A DNA stretch of 64,000 nucleotides from Comamonas serinivorans (GTDB lineage: Bacteria; Pseudomonadota; Gammaproteobacteria; Burkholderiales; Burkholderiaceae_C): NCBI RefSeq assembly GCF_002158865.1, contig NZ_CP021455.1, forward strand, positions 434,001 to 498,000, given 5' to 3'. Positions 36,130-45,209 of the stretch are shown here, piece after piece; the first letter of the stretch is position 1; each line of letters starts with the position of its first letter. The notes beneath the pieces are model-generated. The model saw only the letters and a list, made by a program, of their open reading frames with translations, was not told the origin of the DNA and made no database searches. Made by a program: the position numbers and the translations under genes.

Positions 36130-39100
36130 GCGTGGGCCTCCGATGGGGCGGCGGGGGTGTCGGCCACGCGGGCCGTGCGGTCCTTGAACCAGCTGCGGAT
36201 CAGCAGGAAGAAGACCGGCACGAAGAACAGGCCCAGCACGGTGGAGAACACGGTGCCGCCCAGCACGGCGGTGCCGATGGAGTGGCGGCCGGCCGAGCCG
36301 GCGCCCGAGGCCACCACCAGCGGCAGCACGCCCACGCCGAAGGCCAGCGAGGTCATGATGATGGGCCGCAGGCGCAGGCGAACGGCCTCGAGCGTGGCCT
36401 CGAAGGCGGCCTTGCCCTGCTCTTGCAGCTGGGTGGCGAATTCGACGATGAGGATGGCGTTCTTGGACGCCAGGCCGACGGTGGTCAGCAAGCCGACCTG
36501 GAAGTAGACGTCGTTGTCCAGGCCGCGCACGCTGGTGAACACCACGGCGCCGAGCACGCCCAGCGGCACGCTGAGGATCACCGCGAGCGGCACGGTCCAG
36601 CTCTCGTACAGGGCCGCCAGGCACAGGAACACGAACAGCACCGAGATGGCGTAGAGCAGCGGGGCTTGCGCGCCGGCCTGCTTTTCCTGGTACGACGCGC
36701 CCGACCATTCGTAGCTGATGCCCGTGGGCAGCGTCTGCATCAGGTTTTCCATGATGGCCATGGCCTCGCCGGTGCTGACGCCGGGCTGGGCTTCGCCCTC
36801 GATCTCGATGGCCGGGCTGGCGTTGTAGCGGCGCAGCTGGGGCGAGCCGTAGCTCCAGCCGCTGTCCGAGAAGGTGTCGAAGCGCACCATCTGACCGGCG
36901 GTGTTGCGCACGGCCCATTGGTTGATGTCCTGCGGCAGCATGCGGTAGGGCGTGTCGCCCTGCACGTAGACGCGCTTGACGCGGCCGTTGTGCACGAAGT
37001 CGTTCACGTAGCTGCCGCCCATGGCGATGGACAGCGTGCGGTTGACGTCGCTGGTCGTCAGGCCCTGGGCGCCAGCCTTGCGGTCGTCCACGCGCACCGA
37101 CAGCTGCGCGGTGTCGTCCGAGTTCTGCGCCCGCACGCGCGTCAGGCGCGGGTCGGCGTTGGCGCGCTCGAGCAGGTCTTCCTTGGCGGCCATCAGGGCG
37201 TCGTGGCCCAGGTCGTTCATGTCCTTCAACTCCAGCAGGAAGCCGGCCGAAGAGCCCAGGCTGCGGATCACCGGCGGCAACGTGACGATGACGTTGGCAT
37301 CGCGGATCTTGCGCAGGTCCCGCGTGGCCTTCTGGGCCAGGGCCTGGGCGCTTTGTTCAGGCAGGGGGCGTTCGCTCCAGTCGCGCAGGCGCACGAAGGC
37401 GCGGGCCGACGACTGGTTGCCGCCCAGGCCGGTGACGATGTTGACGCTGGTGGCCTCGGGCAGGTTGCGGAAGTACTCGGTCACCTGCGCCGCCACGGCG
37501 TTGGTGCGCTCGGCCGTGGCACCGGCCGGCGGGCTGATGATGACGGTGAGCGCGCCCTGGTCTTCCTCGGGCACGAAGCTGGTGGGCAGCTTGTGGAACA
37601 TCCAGGCGATGCCGGCGCCGATCAGCGCGAAGATGATCAGCATCTGCCAGGTGCGCCGCATGCAGCGGGCCGCCAGGCCCACGGTGCCCTGGGTGGCGCG
37701 GTCAAAGCCGATGTTGAACTTGGCGAAGAGCCGGTCGTTCAGGCCCAGCAGGCCGCGGCGCACCTCGCCGTGTTCGCGCGGGGGCTTGAGCAGGGTGGCG
37801 CACAGCGCGGGCGTCAGCGTCAGCGCCACGAACACCGACAGCACCATGGCCGTGACGATGGTGATGGAGAACTGGCGGTAGATGATGCCGGTGGAGCCGC
37901 CGAAGAAGGCCATGGGGATGAACACGGCCGACAGCGTCATGGTGATGCCCACCAGCGCCGGTGTGATTTCGCCCATGGACTTGCGCGTGGCCTCTTTCGG
38001 CGAGAGGTGCTCGGTGTGCATCACGCGCTCGACGTTCTCCACCACCACGATGGCGTCGTCCACCAGCAGACCGATGGCCAGCACCAGGCCGAACATGGTC
38101 AGCGTGTTGATGGAGTAACCGGCCACGGCCAGCACGCCGAAGGTGCCCAGCAGCACCACGGGCACGGCAATGGCCGGGATCAGCGTCGCGCGCAGGTTCT
38201 GCATGAACAGGAACATCACCAGCACGACCAGCGCCATGGCCTCGAGCAGCGCCTTGACCACCTCCTCGATGGAGGTTTTCACGAACGGCGTGGAGTCGAG
38301 CACGATGGTGGGCTTGAGGCCATACGGGAACAGCGGCTGCATCTCGGCCAGCTTGGCGTTGATGGCCTCGGCCACCTTCATGGCATTGGCGCCGTCGGCC
38401 ATGACGATGCCCATGCCCGCGCCGGGTTTGCCGTCCAGGCGCGAGAGCACGGTGAGGTTTTCCGGGCCCAGCTCCACGCGGCCCACGTCGGCGATGGTGA
38501 CCGCGGAGCCATCGGCGTCCACCTTGAGGAACACGTCCTGGAACTGGTCCACGGTCTGCAGCTTGGTGCGCGCCGTGATGGCGGCGTTGATCTGCTGGCC
38601 CTGCACGCTGGGCAGCGCGCCCAGCTGGCCGGCGGACACCTGGGCGTTTTGCGCCGTGATCGCGTTGGCCACGTCGCCCGGCATCAGGCTGTATTTCTCC
38701 AGCTTGGCGGGGTCCAGCCAGATGCGCATGGCGTAGCCGGTACCGAAGATCTGCACATCGCCCACGCCATCCACGCGGCCGATCACGTCCAGCAGGTTGC
38801 TGCGCAGGAAGTCGCCGACGTCCACGTGCGTGACGCTGGGGTCTTCCGACGTGAAGGACACCACCATGAGGAAGTCCTGCCCGCCCTTGGTGACGAAGAC
38901 GCCGCGGCTGGTGACCTCGTTGGGCAGGCGGCTCATGGCCTGCTGCAGCTTGTTCTGCACCTGCACCTGCGCCACGTCGATGTTGGTGCCGGGCGCGAAG
39001 GTCAGCGTGGTGCGCGACTGGCCGGCCTGGTTGCTCGTGGCGTTGATGTAGAGCAGGTTGTCGATGCCTTTGAGCTGCTGCTCGATGACCTGGGTGACCG

Positions 39101-39278
39101 AGTTGTCCACCGTGTCGGCCGAGGCGCCCACGTAGTCCGCCCCGATGGTCACGCGAGGCGGTGCGATGTCGGGGAACTGCTCGACCGGCAGCGTGAAGAC
39201 CGCCAGCCCGCCCGCCAGCATGATGACGATGGCGATGACCCAGGCGAAGATGGGCCGGTTGATGAAAAACTGGGCCAT
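36126..39278 (-). CDS. acrB: RND multidrug efflux pump, inner-membrane transporter AcrB-type
   Basis: A 1050-residue HAE1-family RND pump with the opening MAQFFINRPIFAWVIAI, twelve helices and two large periplasmic loops. The proton-relay Asp pair is present in GLLVDDAIVVVENV (near residue 408). It exports drugs or other amphiphiles using the proton gradient. No Shine-Dalgarno sequence is visible: palindrome copy 12 ends 12 bp before the ATG, and the bases between (CCATTTAACACC on the minus strand) carry none. Confidence 0.96.
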   Translation of the reverse strand: MAQFFINRPIFAWVIAIVIMLAGGLAVFTLPVEQFPDIAPPRVTIGADYVGASADTVDNSVTQVIEQQLKGIDNLLYINATSNQAGQSRTTLTFAPGTNIDVAQVQVQNKLQQAMSRLPNEVTSRGVFVTKGGQDFLMVVSFTSEDPSVTHVDVGDFLRSNLLDVIGRVDGVGDVQIFGTGYAMRIWLDPAKLEKYSLMPGDVANAITAQNAQVSAGQLGALPSVQGQQINAAITARTKLQTVDQFQDVFLKVDADGSAVTIADVGRVELGPENLTVLSRLDGKPGAGMGIVMADGANAMKVAEAINAKLAEMQPLFPYGLKPTIVLDSTPFVKTSIEEVVKALLEAMALVVLVMFLFMQNLRATLIPAIAVPVVLLGTFGVLAVAGYSINTLTMFGLVLAIGLLVDDAIVVVENVERVMHTEHLSPKEATRKSMGEITPALVGITMTLSAVFIPMAFFGGSTGIIYRQFSITIVTAMVLSVFVALTLTPALCATLLKPPREHGEVRRGLLGLNDRLFAKFNIGFDRATQGTVGLAARCMRRTWQMLIIFALIGAGIAWMFHKLPTSFVPEEDQGALTVIISPPAGATAERTNAVAAQVTEYFRNLPEATSVNIVTGLGGNQSSARAFVRLRDWSERPLPEQSAQALAQKATRDLRKIRDANVIVTLPPVIRSLGSSAGFLLELKDMNDLGHDALMAAKEDLLERANADPRLTRVRAQNSDDTAQLSVRVDDRKAGAQGLTTSDVNRTLSIAMGGSYVNDFVHNGRVKRVYVQGDTPYRMLPQDINQWAVRNTAGQMVRFDTFSDSGWSYGSPQLRRYNASPAIEIEGEAQPGVSTGEAMAIMENLMQTLPTGISYEWSGASYQEKQAGAQAPLLYAISVLFVFLCLAALYESWTVPLAVILSVPLGVLGAVVFTSVRGLDNDVYFQVGLLTTVGLASKNAILIVEFATQLQEQGKAAFEATLEAVRLRLRPIIMTSLAFGVGVLPLVVASGAGSAGRHSIGTAVLGGTVFSTVLGLFFVPVFFLLIRSWFKDRTARVADTPAAPSEAHA

Positions 39279-39290
39279 GGTGTTAAATGG

Positions 39291-39340
39291 GGGTATTCAG
39301 CGGTTGCCGTTATCAATTCAACGGGGAGTGCTGGATACCG
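39291..39340. repeat. 50-bp palindrome, copy 12 (acrA-acrB junction)
   Basis: Left arm GGGTATTCAGC...TTGCCGTT, right arm AACGGGGAG...GGATACCG. On the minus strand it encodes the last residues VSSTPR and the stop of acrA, then runs to 12 bp before the acrB ATG. It therefore spans the junction of two operon genes. Confidence 0.88.
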
Positions 39341-40628
39341 CCTGTTGACTGGGCGAGGGCGAGGCGATGGATTCAGCGGAGGCCGCGGACGCTGCCGCTG
39401 CCGGTGTGGCTGCCGCCGCACGAGCGCTGGCGGCGTTGACGGGCGAGATGGTGGCCGGGGCATCCACGGGCTTGACCTGGATGCCGGCGCGCACGCGCTG
39501 GAAGCCGTCCACCACGATGCGGTCGCCGGGCTTGAGCCCGGCCTCGACCAGCCACTGGTTGCCGATGGCGCGCGAGAGCGTCACCGGCTGGCGCGTGAGG
39601 GTGTCTTCCGCGCTCAGCAGCCAGACGTTCGCGCGGCCCGAGGGGTCGCGCTGCACCGCCTGCTGCGGGATCAGCAGGGCCTTGGGCTGCACGCCCGTGG
39701 GCAGCTGCGCGCGCACGTACATGCCCGGCATGAGCATGCCGTCGGGGTTGGGCATGGCCGCGCGCAGCGTCACGCCGCCTGTGCCGGGGTCGACGATGAG
39801 GCCTGAAAACTCGAGCTTGCCCTCGTGCGCGTAGGGGCTGCCGTCCTCGAGCAGCAGCTTCACGGGCAGCGTCGATTGCGACACCCCCTGGTAGCGCCCG
39901 GACTCGATGTCGCGCCGCAAGGCCAGCAGCTCGGCCGTGGACTGCGTGAAGTCCACGTACATGGGGTCCAGCTGCACGATGGTGGTGAGCGCGGCGGCCT
40001 GGTTGGCCGTGACCAGCGCGCCCGGGGTGACCGTCGAGAGGTTGACGCGGCCCGAGATGGGGGCCTTGACCTCGGTGTAGTTCAGGTTGATCTGCGCGGC
40101 CTCCACGGCGGCCTGGGCGGCGGCCACGTCCGACAGCGCCTGTGCGGCCTGCGCCTCACTCTCCTGGGCGACCTGGCGGCTGACGGCGTCGATCTTGACC
40201 AGCTCGGCGTTGCGCTCGGCGTTCACGCGCGCGGTGTGGGCCGCCGCCTGCGCCTTGGCCAAAGCCGCCTTGGCCGAGGCCAGGGTGGTGCGGTAGGTGC
40301 TGGGGTCGATCTGGTAGAGCACCTGCCCGGCCTTGACGGTGCTGCCTTCGTTGAACAGCCGTTTTTGCACGATGCCACTCACCTGCGGCCGCACTTCCGC
40401 GCTCATGAAGGCCGAGGTACGCCCGGGCAGCTCGGAGCTCAAGGCCTGGCTGCTTTCGCCCAGCGTGATCACGCCGACCTCGGGCGGCTTGGGCGTCGCC
40501 GCGCTGGGGGCCTTGTCGCCGCACGCCGCCAGGCCGAGCGCGATCACCAGTGCCGAGCAGATCGCCAGGGGGCAGGCGCGCAAGCGGTGGACCAAGGGGA
40601 GAGGAGGGCGAACGCGTGGAGATGGCAT
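39318..40628 (-). CDS. acrA: RND efflux periplasmic adaptor (AcrA-type membrane fusion protein)
   Basis: A 436-residue adaptor with a lipobox (LGLAACGD near residue 35), a biotinyl-lipoyl region (VRPQVSGIVQKRLFNEG), a long alpha-hairpin (about 115-195) and a C-terminal barrel ending GDRIVVDGFQRVRAG. It links the AcrB-type pump to the outer-membrane channel. The tail from about residue 388 is Ala/Ser rich and its last residues are encoded by palindrome copy 12. No clear ribosome-binding site precedes the ATG. Confidence 0.93.
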   Translation of the reverse strand: MPSPRVRPPLPLVHRLRACPLAICSALVIALGLAACGDKAPSAATPKPPEVGVITLGESSQALSSELPGRTSAFMSAEVRPQVSGIVQKRLFNEGSTVKAGQVLYQIDPSTYRTTLASAKAALAKAQAAAHTARVNAERNAELVKIDAVSRQVAQESEAQAAQALSDVAAAQAAVEAAQINLNYTEVKAPISGRVNLSTVTPGALVTANQAAALTTIVQLDPMYVDFTQSTAELLALRRDIESGRYQGVSQSTLPVKLLLEDGSPYAHEGKLEFSGLIVDPGTGGVTLRAAMPNPDGMLMPGMYVRAQLPTGVQPKALLIPQQAVQRDPSGRANVWLLSAEDTLTRQPVTLSRAIGNQWLVEAGLKPGDRIVVDGFQRVRAGIQVKPVDAPATISPVNAASARAAAATPAAAASAASAESIASPSPSQQAVSSTPR

Positions 40629-41217
40629 GAGGGCGCTGGGGGAGGCGAAAGGCGGCTGACATTGTCAGCCAGCGGCGTGGCGAATTGGCAACGCGAGCGA
40701 CAAACGCCGTGCGACCAAGCCAGAAGGAGGCGAGACGGGTCAAAAAGTTCGCGGGAATTGCGGGTTACCCCTCAGCTTTACACAGCCGATGCATGAAGCC
40801 CGGGGATCCTTGGTCAACGGCACCGTCGCGCAGACCCTGCCCAACGGCCCGCAGCGCCCGCCCAGCGGGGCTTTGGGTGCCGGTTTGCAGCAGACAAACA
40901 GCAGGCCGGCTGCCTAAAATAATGGGCTTTTCGCAGAACGGGCAGGGCGAGCTACCGCCAGGGCAGGCGGCCTCTTCCAGCCCGAGGACGAAGGCATGCG
41001 CGGCGGCGAACGCAGTCACCCCGGTCCGGAGCCATCCGGCGGGTGATCCAGCAGGGCGGCAGCCAGTGGCGGCGTTGTGGGGCGACACAACGGCGTCATG
41101 GTGGTCCGGGGCCTCAGGGCTCGGGACACGGAACAGACAGGCTTTGAATCAAAGGGATGCCGGCGCTCCGGATCCTGGATCAACCGGACCCACAGGCGGG
41201 GTCCACAGGAACAGTGA
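40629..41217. other. intergenic region upstream of acrA and infA
   Basis: No gene seen in 589 bp. It contains the candidate acrA operator (40654-40670) and an AT-rich CTAAAATAATG at about 40914-40924 that may be a promoter for infA with a leader near 290 nt; this promoter call is weak. Confidence 0.45.
40654..40670. promoter_or_regulatory. candidate repressor operator upstream of acrA
   Basis: A perfect inverted repeat, GGCTGAC-ATT-GTCAGCC, 26 bp upstream of the acrA ATG. Efflux operons of this type are commonly controlled by TetR- or MarR-family repressors binding such dyads. No repressor gene is adjacent, so a regulator would have to come from elsewhere. Confidence 0.55.
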
Positions 41218-41478
41218 ATGGCAAAGGAAGAACTGATCGAAATGCAGGGCGTGGTGAACGAAGTCCTGCCTGACACACGCTTTCGCGTGACGCTGGAGAA
41301 CGGCCACGAGCTCATTGCCTACTCGGCCGGCAAGATGCGCAAGCACCACATCCGCATCCTGGCCGGCGACAAGGTGTCGCTGGAACTCTCGCCCTACGAC
41401 CTGACCAAGGGCCGCATCAAATTCCGCCACCTCGAAGGCCGGGGCCCCGGCCCTGCCGGTGGCCAGCGCCGCCGCTGA
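41218..41478 (+). CDS. infA: translation initiation factor IF-1
   Basis: An 86-residue IF-1 with the S1/OB-fold core: MAKEELIEMQGVVNEVLPDT, ENGHELIAYSAGKMRKHHIRI and SPYDLTKGRIKFRH. It occupies the ribosomal A site during initiation. It is longer than the usual 72 residues because of a Gly/Pro/Arg-rich tail (GRGPGPAGGQRRR). AGGAA lies before the ATG. It stands alone, as one of the infA copies of betaproteobacteria often does. Confidence 0.95.
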   Translation: MAKEELIEMQGVVNEVLPDTRFRVTLENGHELIAYSAGKMRKHHIRILAGDKVSLELSPYDLTKGRIKFRHLEGRGPGPAGGQRRR

Positions 41479-41810
41479 TCCGCAGCCCTCAGGGCGACTG
41501 GAGCGCCCCTGCCGCTGCCGTCCGGGTGCTGGCCGCGAGGACACTGCGGGTCATTGGGCTGCAGCCGGCGCCGGACGGCATCCCCCGCCGCTGCTGAAGA
41601 GTCCGCTCCCAGCCGCACAGCCCTTGTCCGGCTGGGTTGGCTTGCACCCATGGGCCCCGCGCCGCTGAAGGCGCCGTGTGAAGCGATCTGCGCGCACCGG
41701 CGGTGTCTGACGCCTGCTTGCCGCTGGCATCCGCGGCCCTGCGGCGGCACGGGGCTGTCTTGTGGGCAGCTGTGCCGCCAAGCCCTTGCTTGCGCCTTTC
41801 TTTCTCAGAC
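41479..41810. other. intergenic region
   Basis: No gene or clear signal seen in 332 bp between infA and the nucleosidase gene. Confidence 0.4.
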
Positions 41811-42710
41811 ATGCATCCCATGCCCGGTGATCCGACCCCCGCTCCGCGCGCCACGCCACGCCGGCTCGGCGTGATGGCGGCCTTACACGATGAGTTGCGG
41901 GCCTTTCTGGTGCAAGCCGCCCGCCAGGCGCAGACCCAGGCCGGCCAGTCAGGGTCTGGTGTACCGCTGGCCCCTGAGACAGCAGGGGCTGGTCGGCCCG
42001 GCTTTGTGCCCGGCACCCGCACCCTGGCCGGGCGCACGTTTCACAGCCTGCGGTGGCAGGACCTGGAGCTGGTGGTCGTCCTGTCCGGCATCGGCAAGGT
42101 GGCGACCGCCACCACGGCCACGCTGCTGGCCGACCGTTTCGGCGTGGAGGCCATGGTGTTCACGGGCGTCGCCGGCGGCTTGGGCGCGGCGCTGCAGGTG
42201 GGCGATGTGGTGGTGGCCGATGCCCTGCTGCAGCACGACATGGACGCCTCGCCGTTGTTTGCGCGCCATGAAGTGCCCCTCACCGGCCTGACGCGCTTTG
42301 CCAGCGATCCGGCCTTGTCCAACCCGCTGTACCAGGCCGCGCACGGCATGCTGAGCGCGGCCAGCCATGGCGTTGCGCCCGCCGTGCTGCAGCGCTTTGG
42401 CCTGGCGCAACCGCGTGTGCACCGGGGGCTGGTGGTGTCGGGCGACCGCTTCGTGGCCACCGCCGGCGAGCGCGAACGCCTGATGGCCGCCGTGCCGGAT
42501 GCGCTGGCCGTGGAAATGGAAGGTGCCGCCGTGGCGCAGGTCTGCCACGCGTTCGGCCTGCCGCTGGCGGTGGTGCGCACCGTGTCCGACCGAGCGGACG
42601 ACAGCGCGGCGGTCGATTTCCCCGCGTTCACCGCCGAGGTGGCCAGCCCCTACAGCGCGTGCGTGCTGGGCGCATGGCTGAACGGCTTGGGTCGTGAGGG
42701 TAGAGTATGA
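41811..42710 (+). CDS. mtnN: 5'-methylthioadenosine/S-adenosylhomocysteine nucleosidase-like protein
   Basis: A nucleosidase of about 299 residues. Family residues visible: the Glu in MAALHDELRAF, GIGKVATATT, VFTGVAGGLG, VEMEGAAVAQVC and the catalytic Asp in VRTVSDRADD. It should cleave adenine from methylthioadenosine or S-adenosylhomocysteine. A roughly 40-residue insertion follows the first Glu. The start is uncertain: ATG at 41811 or 41820, or 41874 nearer the conserved part, none with a ribosome-binding site. The last two codons and the stop lie in palindrome copy 13. Confidence 0.85.
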   Translation: MHPMPGDPTPAPRATPRRLGVMAALHDELRAFLVQAARQAQTQAGQSGSGVPLAPETAGAGRPGFVPGTRTLAGRTFHSLRWQDLELVVVLSGIGKVATATTATLLADRFGVEAMVFTGVAGGLGAALQVGDVVVADALLQHDMDASPLFARHEVPLTGLTRFASDPALSNPLYQAAHGMLSAASHGVAPAVLQRFGLAQPRVHRGLVVSGDRFVATAGERERLMAAVPDALAVEMEGAAVAQVCHAFGLPLAVVRTVSDRADDSAAVDFPAFTAEVASPYSACVLGAWLNGLGREGRV

Positions 42711-42752
42711 GGCCGCTGCCGTTCACATGAAAACGGCCATCGGTGCATACTG
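42703..42752. repeat. 50-bp palindrome, copy 13
   Basis: Left arm GAGTATGAGGCC...TGCCGTT contains the nucleosidase stop (42708-42710); right arm AACGGCC...GCATACTG ends nine bases before the corA stop. It fills the gap between two convergent genes. Confidence 0.87.
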
Positions 42753-42761
42753 CCGTCCGCC

Positions 42762-43748
42762 TTATTTGAGCCAGCCGCGCTTGCGGAAGTACCACATGGG
42801 CGCCAGCGCGCTGGCCACCATCAACGCGATGGCGTAGGCGTAGCCATACTGCCAGTCCAGCTCGGGCATGAGCCTGAAGTTCATGCCGTAGACGCTGGCG
42901 ATCAGCGTGGGCGGCAGCAGCGCCACGCTGGCCACCGAGAACAGCTTGATGATCTTGTTCTGGTTGATGTTGATGAAGCCGACGGTGGCGTCCATCAGGA
43001 AGTTGATCTTGTCGAACAGGAAGGTGGTGTGGCTGTCCAGCGAGTCCAGGTCACGCAGGATCTGGCGCGCCTCCTCGAACTGCTCGGCGTCCAGCATCTT
43101 GCTGCGCATCAAAAAACTGACGGCACGGCGCGTGTCCATCATGTTGCGCCGGATGCGCCCGTTCAAGTCCTCCTGGCGGGCGATCTCGGCCAGCACCTCG
43201 CCAGCGCTTTCGTCGGTCAGGTCGCCCTTGAGCACCAGCTTGCTGGCCGCCTCCAGCGCGTCGTAGACGTTTTCCAGCGAGTCGGCCGAGTACTCGGCAT
43301 CGGCATCGAACAGCTTGAGCAGCACCTCTTTCGCATCTTCGATCAAACCTGGCGCGCGGCGTGCGCGCAGCCGCAGCAGGCGGATGACGGGCACCGTGTC
43401 GTCGTGGATGGAGAACAGCACGCCATGGCTGCGCAACTCCGGGTTGTGCGCGTTGAGGATGAAGGCGACGCGGATCTGGCGTGAGGAGTCGTCGTCGTCC
43501 ACCAGAAAGTCGCTGCGGATGTGCGTGTCGCCGTTGTCTTCCTGGTAAAAGCGCGCCGACTCCTCGATGTCGTCGTCGGTCGCGTCTTCGGGAATCGTCA
43601 CCCCGTAGTACTGCTTGACCCAGCGGATTTCTTCGGGCGACGGCGACTCGAGGTCCACCCAGACGGGGCGGAACTTGGCCAGTTCCTCCAGCGATTCGAT
43701 TTCTTCCTGGACGAGGCGTCCGTTGACGAGCGTGAAGACATTGAGCAT
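42762..43748 (-). CDS. corA: magnesium/cobalt transporter CorA
   Basis: A 328-residue CorA: a long cytoplasmic N-terminal domain with a helical stalk (about 130-260), then two C-terminal helices with the signature YGMNF at the end of the first (near residue 288). The last residues are positively charged (RKRGWLK). It forms a pentameric Mg2+ channel in the inner membrane. AGGATC precedes the ATG. Confidence 0.94.
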   Translation of the reverse strand: MLNVFTLVNGRLVQEEIESLEELAKFRPVWVDLESPSPEEIRWVKQYYGVTIPEDATDDDIEESARFYQEDNGDTHIRSDFLVDDDDSSRQIRVAFILNAHNPELRSHGVLFSIHDDTVPVIRLLRLRARRAPGLIEDAKEVLLKLFDADAEYSADSLENVYDALEAASKLVLKGDLTDESAGEVLAEIARQEDLNGRIRRNMMDTRRAVSFLMRSKMLDAEQFEEARQILRDLDSLDSHTTFLFDKINFLMDATVGFININQNKIIKLFSVASVALLPPTLIASVYGMNFRLMPELDWQYGYAYAIALMVASALAPMWYFRKRGWLK

Positions 43749-44247
43749 GGGGCTCGATCCTGTTCAACCGGGGCAAAGCGTGGCTGCTGGCGCCAAGAGA
43801 TGGGGGTCCGCTTTCAGCCCAGGCCAGTCGGTGAGCCGAAAGCTACCGACTGTGGGGAGCTTCCATGGTGTCTGCGAGAAGAAGAAAAGGGGCGCGCAGG
43901 GTGTGCGCAGTGCGGCGGGATTATCACACCGATGGTGCCTGGCCTGCTGCCGTGGGGCCGGGGAGGGGGCGGCCGGCGTGAGCGGCGCGGCCCGTCACCT
44001 GAACGCCTGGGAATGCGGCTAACACGCGTTCAAGTCATCTCGAAGTCTATGCGCAAAACGGCGCGTCCTGCAGGTGCGCGCCATCGATGTCGGGCCGGGT
44101 GCTGGGCCATTTGGCGCGCGTTGCCTTTTTCGGGGTCGGGGCGCATAGTGGGGCTGCCGATTCAGGCCCCCGCCGATTCCGTGCAGGCCGATCGGCATGA
44201 CAACCGGGACCATCCGAGTCCCGAGGACAAGTGGCAAAGGAGCGTTT
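43749..44247. other. intergenic region between corA and hpf
   Basis: No gene or clear regulatory motif seen in 499 bp. A sigma-54 element was looked for upstream of hpf and not found (the nearest GG/GC pair is spaced 8 bp, not 10). Confidence 0.4.
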
Positions 44248-44577
44248 ATGAATCTGACGATCAGTGGGCACCATTTGGAAGTCACGCCTGCATTGAAAGA
44301 CCATGTGACCAACAAGCTCGACCGCGTGACCCGGCACTTCGACCAGGTGGTGGACATCAAGGTGCTGCTCAGTCTCGACAATTCCAAAGAAAAGGAAAAA
44401 CGCCAGCGTGCCGAATGCACCATCCGTGTGAAAGGCAACGATCTCCATGCGGAAAGCGTGAACGAAGACCTGTACGCCTCCATCGACGAGCTGGTGGACA
44501 AGCTCGATCGGCAGATCAACAAACACAAGGAAAAACTGCAGTCGCATGACCGCGATTCGGTGAAGAATTACGCCTGA
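44248..44577 (+). CDS. hpf: ribosome hibernation promoting factor, short form
   Basis: A 109-residue HPF/YfiA-type protein: MNLTISGHHLEVTPALKDHV, HFDQVVDIKVLLS and DLYASIDELVDKLDRQINKHK. It binds the 30S subunit and promotes inactive 100S dimers in slow growth. AAGGAGC lies before the ATG at 44248; an upstream ATG in frame lacks this. A terminator follows. Its position before ptsN is conserved, though rpoN is not upstream here. Confidence 0.94.
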   Translation: MNLTISGHHLEVTPALKDHVTNKLDRVTRHFDQVVDIKVLLSLDNSKEKEKRQRAECTIRVKGNDLHAESVNEDLYASIDELVDKLDRQINKHKEKLQSHDRDSVKNYA

Positions 44578-44613
44578 TCGCGGTGGCGCCGACCCGGTGC
44601 CGCCGACCTGTGG

Positions 44614-44638
44614 GGCCCAGCCAGTGCTGGGCCTTTTT
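44614..44638 (+). terminator. rho-independent terminator after hpf
   Basis: Perfect 8-bp stem GGCCCAGC, loop CAGT, GCTGGGCC, followed by TTTTT. It lies 36 bp beyond the hpf stop and should separate hpf from ptsN transcription. Confidence 0.92.
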
Positions 44639-44732
44639 GCTGAAGCAGCCCCACCCGTCGGTGGACCGTTCGTCGCCGTGTCCCTGGAACATCAGGGTTT
44701 GCCCCCGTCTGCAGGCATAATTTGTACCCGAT

Positions 44733-45209
44733 ATGAATCGCCTTGCCTCCATTCTTCCTGCACCACAGGTGCTCGTGGGCGTCGAAGCCACGAGCAAAAA
44801 GCGCGCCTTTGAAGAGGTTGGCTTGCTGTTCGAAACCATGCATGGCTTGTCGCGTGCCTTGATCACGGACAGCCTGTTTGCGCGTGAACGCCTGGGCTCC
44901 ACCGGCCTGGGTTATGGCGTGGCCATCCCGCACGGCCGCATCAAGGGCCTGAAAGCGCCCATGGCTGCCGTGCTCAAGCTTGCGCAGCCCATCGGCTTTG
45001 ATGCCCCCGATGAGAAGCCGGTGAACCTGCTGATCTTCTTGCTCGTGCCGGAAGCTGCCACGCAAAAGCACCTGGAGATCCTGTCGGAGATCGCCGAGTT
45101 GCTGAGCGACGGCGAAGTGCGTGAGAGCCTGCGCCAGGCCGACACCGCCGAGCAACTGCACCACCGCATCGTGGACTGGCAGTCGTCGCAGCCGGAACTG
45201 CCGGCCTGA
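44733..45209 (+). CDS. ptsN: nitrogen PTS enzyme IIA
   Basis: A 158-residue EIIA-Ntr with the phosphorylated His in GYGVAIPHGRI (near residue 67) and FLLVPEAATQKHLEILSEIAELL. It acts in the regulatory nitrogen PTS, controlling K+ uptake and stress responses rather than sugar import. No ribosome-binding site is visible before the ATG. An AT-rich CATAAT at 44716-44721 may be the -10 box, which would give a very short leader. Confidence 0.93.
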   Translation: MNRLASILPAPQVLVGVEATSKKRAFEEVGLLFETMHGLSRALITDSLFARERLGSTGLGYGVAIPHGRIKGLKAPMAAVLKLAQPIGFDAPDEKPVNLLIFLLVPEAATQKHLEILSEIAELLSDGEVRESLRQADTAEQLHHRIVDWQSSQPELPA

